DNA from: Microlunatus panaciterrae
GTDB taxonomy: Bacteria; Actinomycetota; Actinomycetes; Propionibacteriales; Propionibacteriaceae
Assembly (NCBI RefSeq): GCF_016907535.1
Contig: NZ_JAFBCF010000001.1
Coordinates: 2,418,001-2,482,000 of the forward strand
Length of the DNA stretch: 64,000 nucleotides
Direction of reading: 5' to 3'
In this document: in pieces, positions 1 through 9,083 of the stretch
How the letters are laid out: every line of letters begins with the position of its first letter
Numbering within the stretch: the first letter of the stretch is position 1
Notes under the pieces: generated by a model
Database searches by the model: none
What the model saw: the letters and a program-made list of their open reading frames with translations, nothing else
What the model was told of the DNA's origin: nothing
Made by a program: the position numbers and the translations under genes

Positions 1-1
1 G

Positions 2-334
2 ACCATGATCGCGGGCGGCGAACCGGCCAACCGGTCGACAGCGCTGCGGGCCGAAGAACAGCTCCAAGCCCTCGCGCTCGCGCCGGCGACCTGGCACAAC
101 CTGGTCGAGCAACTGTCCGGTGGCCAGCAGCAACGGGTGGCGCTGGGGCGGGCACTCGTTCTCCGGCCGCGGCTGCTGGTGCTGGACCATCCGACCAGCG
201 AGCTCGACCCGGACACCGTCGAGCTGGTGGACGGGGTGTTACACGAGGTCACAGCGCAGGGAGTCTCGTGCGTCCTTGCCAGCGACGACGAGACCGTGCT
301 CGGCTCCTGTGCCGACCGACTGGAGCTGGTCTGA
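2..334 (+). CDS. ABC transporter ATP-binding protein, C-terminal fragment with altered catalytic residues
   Basis: The gene is cut by the left edge, so only about 110 C-terminal residues are present. The ABC signature [15 protein letters not shown] is intact and the Walker B segment [12 protein letters not shown] follows. The normally invariant catalytic Glu after the Walker B Asp is His here, and the H-loop His is replaced (LASDDE where TH(D/E) is usual). The D-loop (SELD) is kept. The protein is clearly an ABC ATPase, but this site probably hydrolyses ATP poorly and may be the degenerate half of an asymmetric transporter. The substrate and partner genes lie outside the window. Confidence 0.85.
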   Translation, partial: TMIAGGEPANRSTALRAEEQLQALALAPATWHNLVEQLSGGQQQRVALGRALVLRPRLLVLDHPTSELDPDTVELVDGVLHEVTAQGVSCVLASDDETVLGSCADRLELV

Positions 335-389
335 CAATCCCGCCAGGCTTGCCTGTCGGATGAGCCTCCACCTTGCTACAGTCCCAGGC

Positions 390-1157
390 ATGCTGCGGAC
401 ACGCCTTGCCGCATCGGTGCTCGCTCTCGCGCTCGGCGCCACTCTCGTTGGCGGGAGCGCGGCGCTGCCTGCCGCGGCCGACCCGCCCGTGGTGCAGCAG
501 GCAGTGTTGATCAAGGACAAGTCGCCGTACACCTTCAGCTACTACGAGCACATCGACCACATCGGACAAGGTGACCTGGTCTGCTACTACGGTGCCAACC
601 CTGACGGGTGTGCGAAGTACCCACCGAACCGAGGCAAGGTGCGGTACTCGGTCAAGATGTACCGGCTCAAGGAGCGCGAGAAGCGCTACGACTACTACTT
701 CGTCGACGTCACGGCCAACACCTACAAGCGCAAGGGTGACGGCGACAAGGGGCGGATGTCGATCACCATCGATCCCACCTCGAAGGTCAACATGACCTCC
801 AACATCTACTCCAAGAAGACGCTCAAGGACGACTGCCACACCTATCCGCTGAACATCGGGCTGTCGATGGGCCCGGTCGGTGTCGGCTCGACCGTTGCTC
901 AGTTCTCCACCTGCGACAAGGCTCAGCTGCACACCACGCGGCTGGCCAGCAACGCTGTGCGCTATGACATCTACAGCCTGAACCGGTTCCGCACCTGGTC
1001 GGTGCAGAAGTGGGTGCGGGTGGCCAGGGGCGCCAAGCCGAGCTTCAAGGTGACCGTTGCGTGGCGGGCCGACAACTGCACGGTGCTGCGCAGATCGCTC
1101 AAGGCCTACGCGAACGTCAAGACCAAGACCAAGGTGATCAAGATCAGCGCTGCCTAA
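390..1157 (+). CDS. Secreted protein of unknown function
   Basis: 255 residues. A signal peptide is visible (MLRTRLAASVLALALGATLVG, then Ala-rich to a likely AAA-DPP cleavage near residue 31). The mature part is rich in Lys and Tyr and has at least five cysteines, possibly paired as disulfides. No catalytic motif is recognised. I chose the ATG at 390 because a TACAGT box at 377-382 ends 7 nt before it, which fits a leaderless transcript; an in-frame ATG at 360 is the alternative. The 3' end overlaps the convergent ATPase gene by 14 bp. No family assigned. Confidence 0.75.
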   Translation: MLRTRLAASVLALALGATLVGGSAALPAAADPPVVQQAVLIKDKSPYTFSYYEHIDHIGQGDLVCYYGANPDGCAKYPPNRGKVRYSVKMYRLKEREKRYDYYFVDVTANTYKRKGDGDKGRMSITIDPTSKVNMTSNIYSKKTLKDDCHTYPLNIGLSMGPVGVGSTVAQFSTCDKAQLHTTRLASNAVRYDIYSLNRFRTWSVQKWVRVARGAKPSFKVTVAWRADNCTVLRRSLKAYANVKTKTKVIKISAA

Positions 1158-3732
1158 CTGGGCTTGGCGGTCGAGGCCGCCGGGACCGGATCCGCTTGTC
1201 CAGGGCGTCAACGGCCAGCAGGGCCGCTGCTGAGCCGAAAGCCACCGCCCAGCCCGCCAGCGGCGGGGGGGCCTGACCGAGCACCAGGGCGATCGGGGTC
1301 ACCAGCAGCACCACCAGCGAGAAGGCGAGCTCGGTGGACGCGGCCGGTATCAGCAGGCGGTTGGTGGTCCAGCCGAGGGCACCGGGCCATCGGGTCGAGC
1401 TGCGGCAGGCGAAGGCGTTGGCCGTCTGCGCGATCACCACCGTCATGAACGCGGCACCGGAGGCGGCCATCAGATCGTGCCCGGTGGGGAACGGCCGGCC
1501 CGGCGACCAGCCGACCGCCAGCAGGGACACCACGAACGCGATCATCGTGAACAGCGCCACCAGTGGCCCCAGGAGCCCGAACGCCCGCCTCAGCACGGTG
1601 GCATTCATGAGTCGACCTTGCACTGGTGGCCCATCGAGGAGGTGGCGTGCCGGCGGCTCTGCGCCGAGGGCGACTGCCGACAGCGTGTCGGTGCCGAGGT
1701 CGAGGGCGAGGATCTGCAACACGCCCAGAGCGAGGGGAAAGCGTCCGCCCGAGAGAGCCCAGATCAGGAACGGGGTGAGCTCGGCCACGTTGTCGGTCAG
1801 GTGGTAGGTGAGGAACCGGCGGATGTTCACGAAGGTGGCCCGACCCTGCTCGACACCACCGACGATGCTCGCGAACGCGTCGTCGAGGAGCACCAGGTCC
1901 GCCGCCTCGCGCGCGACGTCGGTGCCCGACCGCCCCATGGCGATGCCGATGTCCGCCTCATGCAGCGCCGGGGCGTCGTTCACCCCGTCGCCTGTCATGG
2001 CCACCACATGACCCCGGGAATGCAGCGCCCTGGCGATGCGCAGCTTGTCCTCGGGTGAGACGCGCGCGACGACCGCCCCATCGTGGTCGAGCAGGGCGGC
2101 CAGGACACGCTCGTTCGCCGGGAGGTCCGCACCGGTGAGCACCGGGGCGCCGGGCAGGCGCAGCCCCACCTCGTCTCCGATCGCCTTCGCCGTCGCCGGA
2201 TGGTCACCGGTCACCATCGCGACGCTGATGCCAGCCCTCCGGCAGGCGGCGAGCGCCTCGGTGACGTTGTCGCGCGGCGGGTCCTCGAGGGCGACCACAC
2301 CGACCAGGTGCAGGCCCTGCCCGCACTCCTCCGGACTGCTCGGCCTGCGGCCGGCGAGGGGGGCGGCGGCGATCGCCAACACCCTCAGCCCCCGCACCAC
2401 CAGGGAGTCCACAACGGCTCGGGCGGCCACCCCGTTGCCACACAACTGGATCACCTCGTCGGGCGCGCCCTTGACGATGACCCCGTCATCGACCACGACG
2501 GACATCCTGCGCAGGTGCGCATCGAAGGGGAAGCGCAGCTCCACCGGATGCCTGGACCGGTCACCGTCGGTGTCGATCCCCAGGCGTCGGGCGAACGCAT
2601 CCAGCGCGGCCTCCATCGGGTCGCCGTGTGCCCGCCACTCACCGCCGACCCGCTGCGCGTAGCCGGTCGAGCACCGCATCGCCGCCAGAGCCAGAGCGGT
2701 GCACGGCTCGTGGCCGGTCCCCGACCAGCTGAGAGTGGCGTCCGGGTCATAACCCGAGCCGTTCACCGTCACCGACCCGGCCGGAGTCCAGGCCTCGACG
2801 ACAGCCATCTGGTTGCGGGTTAGCGTCCCGGTCTTGTCGGTGCAGATGAACGTCGTCGAACCGAGGGTCTCGACGGCCTCCAGGTTGCGTACCAGGACCT
2901 GCCGCTTGGCCATCTGCTCGGCACCCCAGGCCAGCGACAAGGTCACCGTCGGCAGCAGCGCTTCAGGCACCAGTGCCACTGTGACGCCGATGGCGAAGAT
3001 GAAACCATCCTGGATCGGGTTGCCGACCAGCATCGAGATCACCAGGAAGAGCCCCCCAACGCCGAGCGCGATGGCGGCGATCAGCCGCACCACACCCTTC
3101 AGTCCGCGCGTCAGCGGGGTGTCAGGCTTGGCCGAGGTGGTGGCGAGCCTGGCGATCCCAGCCAACCGCGTCTCATCCCCGGTGGCCTGGACGACGGCCC
3201 GTGCTTCGCCCTCGACCACGAACGTCCCGGCAAACACGAGGTCGCCGGACCCCATGGCCGCCGCCAGGCTTTCGCCGGTGAGCAGCGACGAGTCCACCAG
3301 TAGCCGGTTCGCCATGGTGAGGGCGGCATCCGCCGGGATTCGGTCACCGCTCTCCAGCAGCAGCACGTCACCGACCACCACGTCCTCGGCTTCGATGATC
3401 CGTCGCCGGCCGTCGCGCCACACCGAGACCTGGGTCGGGAGCAGGGCGCGCAGCCGGTCTGCAGCGCGGTCCGCCCGAGCCTGCTGCGCGAAGGCGAACA
3501 CGGCGTTCAGGACGATGACCGCGAAGATCGCGATCCCGAGCTGGGGCAGTCGGGCGGCGAGGGCGAGAATCCCTGCGACCCACAGCATCACGGCGAAGAA
3601 GTGGGTGAGCTCCCCGACCAGGCGCCGCCCGGCGGAGGGCCGCTTCAATGCTGGCAGCCGGTTGGGGCCGTGCTCAGCTCGCCGGCTGGCCGCTTCGGCT
3701 GTGGTCAGGCCCTGCGCCGTGACTGCAGACAC
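1144..3732 (-). CDS. Cation-translocating P-type ATPase (P2-like)
   Basis: 862 residues with a full P-type layout: N-terminal cation-ATPase domain, A domain with TGES at 152-155, TM4 motif VPEALLP near 255-261 (the ion-binding Glu is present), phosphorylation site DKTGTLT at Asp299, nucleotide-binding domain, the MVTGDHPATA motif, the hinge MTGDGVNDAP, and about four C-terminal membrane helices. The family pumps cations (Ca, Na/K, Mg, Mn types) across the plasma membrane; the ion cannot be read from the sequence. The start is GTG with AAGGA upstream. It diverges from a second P-type ATPase gene at 4041, suggesting shared ion homeostasis. Confidence 0.93.
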   Translation of the reverse strand: MSAVTAQGLTTAEAASRRAEHGPNRLPALKRPSAGRRLVGELTHFFAVMLWVAGILALAARLPQLGIAIFAVIVLNAVFAFAQQARADRAADRLRALLPTQVSVWRDGRRRIIEAEDVVVGDVLLLESGDRIPADAALTMANRLLVDSSLLTGESLAAAMGSGDLVFAGTFVVEGEARAVVQATGDETRLAGIARLATTSAKPDTPLTRGLKGVVRLIAAIALGVGGLFLVISMLVGNPIQDGFIFAIGVTVALVPEALLPTVTLSLAWGAEQMAKRQVLVRNLEAVETLGSTTFICTDKTGTLTRNQMAVVEAWTPAGSVTVNGSGYDPDATLSWSGTGHEPCTALALAAMRCSTGYAQRVGGEWRAHGDPMEAALDAFARRLGIDTDGDRSRHPVELRFPFDAHLRRMSVVVDDGVIVKGAPDEVIQLCGNGVAARAVVDSLVVRGLRVLAIAAAPLAGRRPSSPEECGQGLHLVGVVALEDPPRDNVTEALAACRRAGISVAMVTGDHPATAKAIGDEVGLRLPGAPVLTGADLPANERVLAALLDHDGAVVARVSPEDKLRIARALHSRGHVVAMTGDGVNDAPALHEADIGIAMGRSGTDVAREAADLVLLDDAFASIVGGVEQGRATFVNIRRFLTYHLTDNVAELTPFLIWALSGGRFPLALGVLQILALDLGTDTLSAVALGAEPPARHLLDGPPVQGRLMNATVLRRAFGLLGPLVALFTMIAFVVSLLAVGWSPGRPFPTGHDLMAASGAAFMTVVIAQTANAFACRSSTRWPGALGWTTNRLLIPAASTELAFSLVVLLVTPIALVLGQAPPPLAGWAVAFGSAAALLAVDALDKRIRSRRPRPPSPVRQR

Positions 3733-4040
3733 TGCGATTCCTTCTCACCGGGTTGACGACCCTTCCATCAACAGCATCCGACAGGCCGGGGGAGACCGGC
3801 AGAGTCGATGGTCCCGCCGAGCCCACCGTGCACGCGGGCCACAGGTGCGGGCGTCTGGATCACGACGCACAAGTCGCGTCTTGATCACTTCTCGTGTCTG
3901 GTGGCGCGGTGGGAGACACCTGTGCGCCGCTCACCTGATGCTGGTGCGCACTACCTGGCGACAGGGCTGCCAGAATTGCCGGGGTGGGGGTGGAAGAAGG
4001 TGGCCAGGACCCGGCACGACCAGCCGAAGGAACGGCGTCC
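3733..4040. promoter_or_regulatory. 308-bp divergent intergenic region with an inverted repeat
   Basis: This gap separates the start codons of two divergent P-type ATPase genes, so it must carry both promoters. I see no convincing coding sequence. The clearest structure is an inverted repeat at 3858-3886: GATCACGACGC and GCGTCTTGATC are 11-bp arms matching at 10 of 11 positions around a 7-nt spacer. It could be an operator for a regulator controlling both pumps; no regulator gene lies beside it. A Shine-Dalgarno (AAGGAA, 4027-4032) serves the rightward gene. Confidence 0.45.
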
Positions 4041-6407
4041 ATGACCGGCTTGACCGGCGTTGACGTTGCGGCTCGGGTCGGGGCGGGCCTGACCAACGGG
4101 GTGTCGAGTGCCTCCAGCAGGAGTCTGTGGCAGATCGTCCGCGCCAATGTCCTGACCCTCGTCAACGCCATCGTCGGCGTCAGTTTCGTATCGCTGCTGG
4201 TGTTGGGTCAGTGGAAGGACGCACTTTTTGGACTCACCGCGGTCGGCAACGCGGTCATCGGCGTCACCCAGGAGTATCGGGCCAAGCGGCTACTCGACCG
4301 GCTCGCGATTCTCGAGTCGCCGCACGCCCGCGTTGTCCGTGATGGTGTCATCCAGGTCATCGACCGGGGCGACGTCGTGCGTGATGACGTGCTGATGCTC
4401 CGCGTCGGGGATCAGGTGACGGCCGATGCCACGATTCTCGACTCTCAAGGGCTTGAGGTGGATGAGTCCCTGCTGACGGGTGAATCCAGTTCTGTCGCCA
4501 AGGGAAGCGGCGCCGAGGTTTTGTCGGGCTCCGGCGTCGTTGCCGGACATGGGAGCGCTCGGGTCGTCCGGGTGGGTGCCGAGGCCTTCGCCAACCGGAT
4601 CAGTGTCGAAGCCAAACGCTTCTCCCTGGTCAGCTCGGAGGTGCGCAACGGGCTCAACCGTGTTCTCCGCTGGGTCAGCTGGGCGCTCCTTCCGCTCGTG
4701 CTGATCGTCGCCAATGGACAGATGCAGGCCCGCGGTGGCTGGGCCCAGGCGTTCTCCACCGGCACCTGGAGCAGTGCTGTGGTGGGCACCATTGCGAGCG
4801 TCATCGGCGTCATCCCCTTCGGCCTGGTGCTTCTCACCAGCGTCGCGTTCGCTGTCAGTGCGGTACGGCTGGCGCGCCACAAGGCCCTCATCCAGGAGTT
4901 GGCAGCGGTCGAGGTCCTTGCGCGTGTGGATGTGCTCTGCCTGGACAAGACAGGCACGCTGACCGACGGCAGGATCGTCTTCGATGCCACCCACCAGGTC
5001 GGAGGGACGCCGCCGCGCGGCTGGCACAGGGCGCTTGCCTGGTTCGGCGCCGACGTTGAGGCGAACGCTACCGCCAAGTGCCTGGCCGAGCGGTTCTTGT
5101 CCGATGGTGCCCTCCAGCCGGTCGACTCGGTGGGTTTCACCTCGGTGAGGAGGTGGAGCGCGGTCACCTTCGGCGCCGACCGTGCCGCGGGCACGTGGGT
5201 CCTCGGCCCCTCTGACGTGGTTCTCGGCCAGGACGCCTCGCACCGGGATGAGGCGGAGACGGTGGCGACCGCCCTTGCGGCGACCGGCCTGCGGACCTTG
5301 GTACTGGCCCACGGGTCTACGCCACCATCCCGCTACGACGGCCGGATCGGGCTGCCCAGCGACCTTGTTCCCGTCCTCGTGCTCACGTTCCGCGAGCGGG
5401 TGCGTCCCGAGGCAGCCCGCACGCTGGCGTACTTCCGTGACCAGGGTGTGGCCCTGAAGATCATCTCCGGCGACGATCCCCGCACCGTCGCTGCGGTGGC
5501 TCGGGAGCTGGGGTTCGAGGCACGGGAGGGCTACGACGCCCGTGAGCTGCCGACTGATCTGGACCTGATGGCGGAAGTCCTGGAGGAGCAGATGGTGTTC
5601 GGCCGCGTCACCCCTGCGCAGAAGCGGGAGCTGGTGCTGGCCCTTCGCCGTCGCGGACACACGATCGCGATGACGGGTGATGGCGTGAACGACGCCCTTG
5701 CCCTGAAGGAGGCGGACATCGGCGTCACCCTGGACTCGGCGGCGGCGCCCGCCAAGGCGGTGTCCCGGCTCGTGCTGCTGGACGGTCGTCTCGACCGGCT
5801 GCCGACAGTGGTCGCGGAGGGACGACGCGTCATTGCCAACATCGAGCGCATTTCGATCCTGTTTCTCACGAAGACCGTCTATGTGATGAGCATCTCGCTG
5901 GTCTTCGGCGCTCTGCTGTGGGGGTTTCCGTTCCTCTCCCGGCAGCTTTCGGCCGTTGACGGGCTGACCATCGGGATCCCTGCGTTCTTCCTCGCGATCA
6001 TGGCCAACCCTCGTCGCTATCGTCCGGGCCTGCTTCGACGATCACTCATGTTCGCAGGGCCAGCCGGTCTCATCATCGGTGCCATCGTCGTTGGCCTCAA
6101 TGTCTTCAGCAGAGTCAGTTGCTGCTTCACCGGCGGGGCGGTGCAGAGCAGCTCCGTCCTGGTCCTGTCACTCGTCGGCCTGTGGATCCTGGTGGTCGTC
6201 GCCAGACCCGTGAACCTCCGCAGGATGACCATCATCGGCGCCATGTACGCCGGACTGGTGCTGCTGTTCACCCTTTCGACGCTGAGAGACTTCTTCACCC
6301 TGGAGTGGCCACCGACCAGCCTCGTCTGGGCGTCCCTGGTGCTGAGCGTGGCTGGCGGTGTCGCGGTCGAGGTGGTGAGCCGTCTTCAGGCCCGACGGCG
6401 TCTGTGA
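4041..6407 (+). CDS. Cation-translocating P-type ATPase, CtpE-like
   Basis: 788 residues, about the length of mycobacterial CtpE, a P-type Ca2+ uptake ATPase. A-domain TGES is near 146-149, the phosphorylation motif DKTGTLT is at Asp302, and the hinge is TGDGVNDALALKEAD; the C terminus has several membrane helices. The TM4 motif that is normally PEGL reads PFGL (Pro259, Phe260), so the usual ion-coordinating Glu is missing; this was checked in the DNA (CCC TTC GGC CTG). Start ATG 4041 follows AAGGAA by 8 nt. It is probably co-transcribed with the small membrane protein at 6418. Ion specificity is uncertain because of the altered motif. Confidence 0.9.
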   Translation: MTGLTGVDVAARVGAGLTNGVSSASSRSLWQIVRANVLTLVNAIVGVSFVSLLVLGQWKDALFGLTAVGNAVIGVTQEYRAKRLLDRLAILESPHARVVRDGVIQVIDRGDVVRDDVLMLRVGDQVTADATILDSQGLEVDESLLTGESSSVAKGSGAEVLSGSGVVAGHGSARVVRVGAEAFANRISVEAKRFSLVSSEVRNGLNRVLRWVSWALLPLVLIVANGQMQARGGWAQAFSTGTWSSAVVGTIASVIGVIPFGLVLLTSVAFAVSAVRLARHKALIQELAAVEVLARVDVLCLDKTGTLTDGRIVFDATHQVGGTPPRGWHRALAWFGADVEANATAKCLAERFLSDGALQPVDSVGFTSVRRWSAVTFGADRAAGTWVLGPSDVVLGQDASHRDEAETVATALAATGLRTLVLAHGSTPPSRYDGRIGLPSDLVPVLVLTFRERVRPEAARTLAYFRDQGVALKIISGDDPRTVAAVARELGFEAREGYDARELPTDLDLMAEVLEEQMVFGRVTPAQKRELVLALRRRGHTIAMTGDGVNDALALKEADIGVTLDSAAAPAKAVSRLVLLDGRLDRLPTVVAEGRRVIANIERISILFLTKTVYVMSISLVFGALLWGFPFLSRQLSAVDGLTIGIPAFFLAIMANPRRYRPGLLRRSLMFAGPAGLIIGAIVVGLNVFSRVSCCFTGGAVQSSSVLVLSLVGLWILVVVARPVNLRRMTIIGAMYAGLVLLFTLSTLRDFFTLEWPPTSLVWASLVLSVAGGVAVEVVSRLQARRRL

Positions 6408-6417
6408 TACTGACCGG

Positions 6418-7137
6418 GTGACCGGCCGTAACCCGTTCGACGAGGAACTGTCTCACCGTCGTACGGCTGCCGGTGAGAATCGGCTGCCGCCCGCCATAGC
6501 GACGCTGGTTGCGGCCGTCGCCTACGCCCTCCTGCCGGAGCCTCTGCTGTTCGGGCCGCGGTTGACGATCCCGCTCATCGAGCTGGCCCTGCTGACTGCT
6601 GTGGTCCTGATGAACCCGCGCCGGATGGTCCGGCAGAGCCGGTGGTCGAGGATCGCTGCCGTCCTGCTCGCCGCACTGGTCATCGCCGCCAACCTGGTCG
6701 CCCTGGGGATGCTTATCCGCACGCTCCTGGTGCCCAGCACGTCCGGCAGCTCACTGCTGCTGGGGGCGATGCAGGTCTGGCTGACGAATGTGATCGGTTT
6801 CGGGTTGGTGTACTGGGAGCTCGACCGCGGCGGCCCGGTGGCCCGGCGTAATGTGCGTCGGGAGGAGCTGCCTCCCGCAGACTGGCGGTTCTCGCAGGAC
6901 GAGAATGACGATGCTGTGGTGGAGGTCTCCATCGGTGCCAGTGCGAAGTCCGGCTGGGTGCCGACCTTCATCGACTACCTCTACCTCTCGCTCACCAACT
7001 CCAGCGCCTTCAGCCCGACAGACACCATGCCGTTGACGACCCGGGCCAAGATCCTGATGGGCCTGGAAGCGACGGCAGCCCTGCTCATCTCACTGCTGGT
7101 CATCGCCCGCGCTGTCGGGTCGCTGGCCGGCGGCTGA
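6418..7137 (+). CDS. Multi-pass membrane protein with ion-channel-like C terminus
   Basis: 239 residues with GTG start. Hydrophobic helices lie near 25-45, 50-65, 78-102 and 110-130, then a soluble stretch (about 140-180) and a segment YLYLSLTNSSAFSPTDTMPL followed by a last helix (about 212-235). That arrangement, with FSPTD.MPLT before the final helix, resembles actinobacterial two-helix ion-channel-like/DUF1345-type proteins. It starts 10 nt after the CtpE-like ATPase, so one transcript is likely; a GATACT box six bases before GTG could also give a leaderless start. No precise function assigned. Confidence 0.75.
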   Translation: MTGRNPFDEELSHRRTAAGENRLPPAIATLVAAVAYALLPEPLLFGPRLTIPLIELALLTAVVLMNPRRMVRQSRWSRIAAVLLAALVIAANLVALGMLIRTLLVPSTSGSSLLLGAMQVWLTNVIGFGLVYWELDRGGPVARRNVRREELPPADWRFSQDENDDAVVEVSIGASAKSGWVPTFIDYLYLSLTNSSAFSPTDTMPLTTRAKILMGLEATAALLISLLVIARAVGSLAGG

Positions 7138-7190
7138 CCCGGACCGGTGTCGGGCCGCCCCCTCGGGTCCTTCGCATGACGGCCGGTCGG

Positions 7191-8168
7191 TCAGTAGCCT
7201 GCCGACAGATCGACGACGTTGGCCATCGGCTCACCCGCCGCGAACCTGCGCAGGTTGGCGACGAAGAGGCGCAGGCCGCGGTCCCGGCCCGCGGGAGAGC
7301 TGCCCGATCGGTGCGGTGAGACGATCATGTTCGGCTGCGACCAGGCGGGGTGGTCGGCGGGAAGTGGTTCAGTCGTCCAGGCGTCGAGAGCGGCGCCGCC
7401 GATCGTCTGGTCGTGCAGAGCCTGCAGCAGTGCCTCTTCGTCAATGGTCCCTCCGCGCCCGACATTGATCAGCCAGGCGCCGGACTTGAAGGAGCTGAGC
7501 TCGGCGGCGCCGATCATGTGCGCGGTCTCGGCCGTGAGCGGCACCGTTGAGACGACGAAGTCCGCGTCCGGCAGCAGGGCGCGCCATTCGTCGCCCTGGA
7601 CGACCCGATCCGCATGCTCGACCTGGCGGCCCTGACGGTTGGAGCCCCAGATCCGCATTTCGAACGCGCTGGCCCGCTTGATGATCTCCTGACCGATCCC
7701 TCCGGTCCCGAGAACCAGCAGCGTCCTTCGGTAGAGCTCGTCGGCCGGCTCATCTCCCGCCCAGCGGTGTTGCGTCTGTGCCTGACGCACGGCGTCCGAG
7801 TGCTTGACGACCGTCAGCATCGTCGACAGGACCCATTCGGCGATCGGGATGGCGAAGACTCCGGCGCCGTTGGTCAGGGTGATCCCCCGGGCGTCCAACT
7901 CCTGCAGCGGCCAGCGTTCAACTCCTGCTCCCGGACTGTGCAGCCAGCGCAGTCTTGGGGCTTCGTTCAGCAGCCGCTGGAAGCCGTCATCGTCGAGGTC
8001 CCACCGGACCGCGGCTTCGGCGTCGCCCAGCTCTGCGCCGGCTGCGGATTCGTCCACCGCGACGAGCTCGATCGCGGCGGTGTCCACCGATGGTGCGTGA
8101 TCACCTGACTCCTCAAGCAGGGCTCTGACGTCATCCACGATCGAACGGCTCACCACGACTTTGATCAC
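7191..8168 (-). CDS. D-2-hydroxyacid dehydrogenase (NAD(P)-dependent)
   Basis: 325 residues. The Rossmann motif LGTGGIGQ lies at 153-160 inside the C-terminal half typical of the D-isomer-specific 2-hydroxyacid dehydrogenases. Catalytic residues are in place: Arg238 (INVGRGG), Glu267 (DAWTTEPL) and His286 (SPHRSG). The family reduces 2-keto acids or oxidises D-2-hydroxyacids; members annotated as glyoxylate/hydroxypyruvate reductase or phosphoglycerate dehydrogenase look alike. No ACT domain is present, which argues against biosynthetic SerA. It converges with the membrane protein at 6418 and is a single-gene unit. Confidence 0.9.
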   Translation of the reverse strand: MIKVVVSRSIVDDVRALLEESGDHAPSVDTAAIELVAVDESAAGAELGDAEAAVRWDLDDDGFQRLLNEAPRLRWLHSPGAGVERWPLQELDARGITLTNGAGVFAIPIAEWVLSTMLTVVKHSDAVRQAQTQHRWAGDEPADELYRRTLLVLGTGGIGQEIIKRASAFEMRIWGSNRQGRQVEHADRVVQGDEWRALLPDADFVVSTVPLTAETAHMIGAAELSSFKSGAWLINVGRGGTIDEEALLQALHDQTIGGAALDAWTTEPLPADHPAWSQPNMIVSPHRSGSSPAGRDRGLRLFVANLRRFAAGEPMANVVDLSAGY

Positions 8169-8309
8169 GTCAACACCCTATCGGCGGACCTGAGCCCTCC
8201 ATGCCGGCGTCGTGACCCGCGGCCCGATGAGGGTCTTCGGGTGGTGGTCTTCCGGCCCGCCCGCGGAAGGACGAGAATCGTCGTATCCACGTCGGTGAGG
8301 GGAGCGCCC

Positions 8310-9083
8310 ATGACGGCAGCGGGCCAGGGGGCGGGTTCGCCGATTGCGGCGGTGGTGGCCAGACTGCAGCAGCGCCTGGACCTGCTCCCGCCGCGTCTCG
8401 GCAGCCAGCGGGTGTTTCTCTCGACTTACCAGCGCACGACCGAGGCGGTGGGACGGGCCATCGACCAGGGTCTCTTTGACGACGGCGACTGGGTGGAGAG
8501 CTGGGACGTGGCCTTCGCTGAGCTGTACCTGCGTGCCCTCGACGCCGAGCTCGCCGGTGGCCGGGTGCCCCGGCCCTGGCGGCTCGCTTTCGGCGCCGGG
8601 CCGGATCAGCCCCCGCTACGACACGTCCTGCTCGGGATCAACGCGCACATCAACTTCGACCTCCCGCAGGCCTTGCTTGCTGTCATCAGCGTGGACGACT
8701 TCGCCGTCTCGGCAGTGATCGAGCGCCGCCGTCGGGATCATGAACGGATCGACACTGTGCTGGCCTCGCGGGTTGCGGCCGAGGACCACGAGCTGGATGC
8801 TTCCGGAGCGACTACCCTGCTCGACCGGCTGCTGACACCGTTGAACCGGCTCGGCTCGCGGCGGTTCCTCCGGGAGGCCCGACAGAAGGTCTGGCACAAC
8901 ACCGTCGAGCTACACCACGCGAGGGTCGCTGGAGCCGAGGACTACTCCGTCCGATTGGCCGAGCTCGAGCTGCTCAGCGCAGCCAAGGTCGCGGACCTGT
9001 TGCGGCCGGGTCAGGTGCTGCTGCGGCTGGCCGTCGCAGGTTTCGGGGTCACCCTGCCCCCGCCGATCCCCTCCGGTCGCTAG
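8310..9083 (+). CDS. DUF5995 family protein
   Basis: 257 residues, mainly helical. The segment LLGINAHINFDLPQAL (residues about 109-124) matches my memory of the DUF5995 family, whose function is unknown; conserved His residues there and in HNTVELHHARV could bind metal, but that is inference. Start ATG 8310 is preceded by GAGGGGAG (8297-8304). No signal peptide or membrane helix. The last four bases overlap the convergent MerR gene (stop codons interlock at CTAG). Confidence 0.82.
   Translation: MTAAGQGAGSPIAAVVARLQQRLDLLPPRLGSQRVFLSTYQRTTEAVGRAIDQGLFDDGDWVESWDVAFAELYLRALDAELAGGRVPRPWRLAFGAGPDQPPLRHVLLGINAHINFDLPQALLAVISVDDFAVSAVIERRRRDHERIDTVLASRVAAEDHELDASGATTLLDRLLTPLNRLGSRRFLREARQKVWHNTVELHHARVAGAEDYSVRLAELELLSAAKVADLLRPGQVLLRLAVAGFGVTLPPPIPSGR

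Noticed and set aside
249-1211. Long reverse-strand frame opposite the secreted protein
   Set aside because: It is an antisense shadow; the forward product has a signal peptide, whereas the reverse one is low complexity with no domain.
2813-4063. 416-residue forward frame opposite the first P-type ATPase
   Set aside because: Ser/Arg-rich antisense shadow with no domain.
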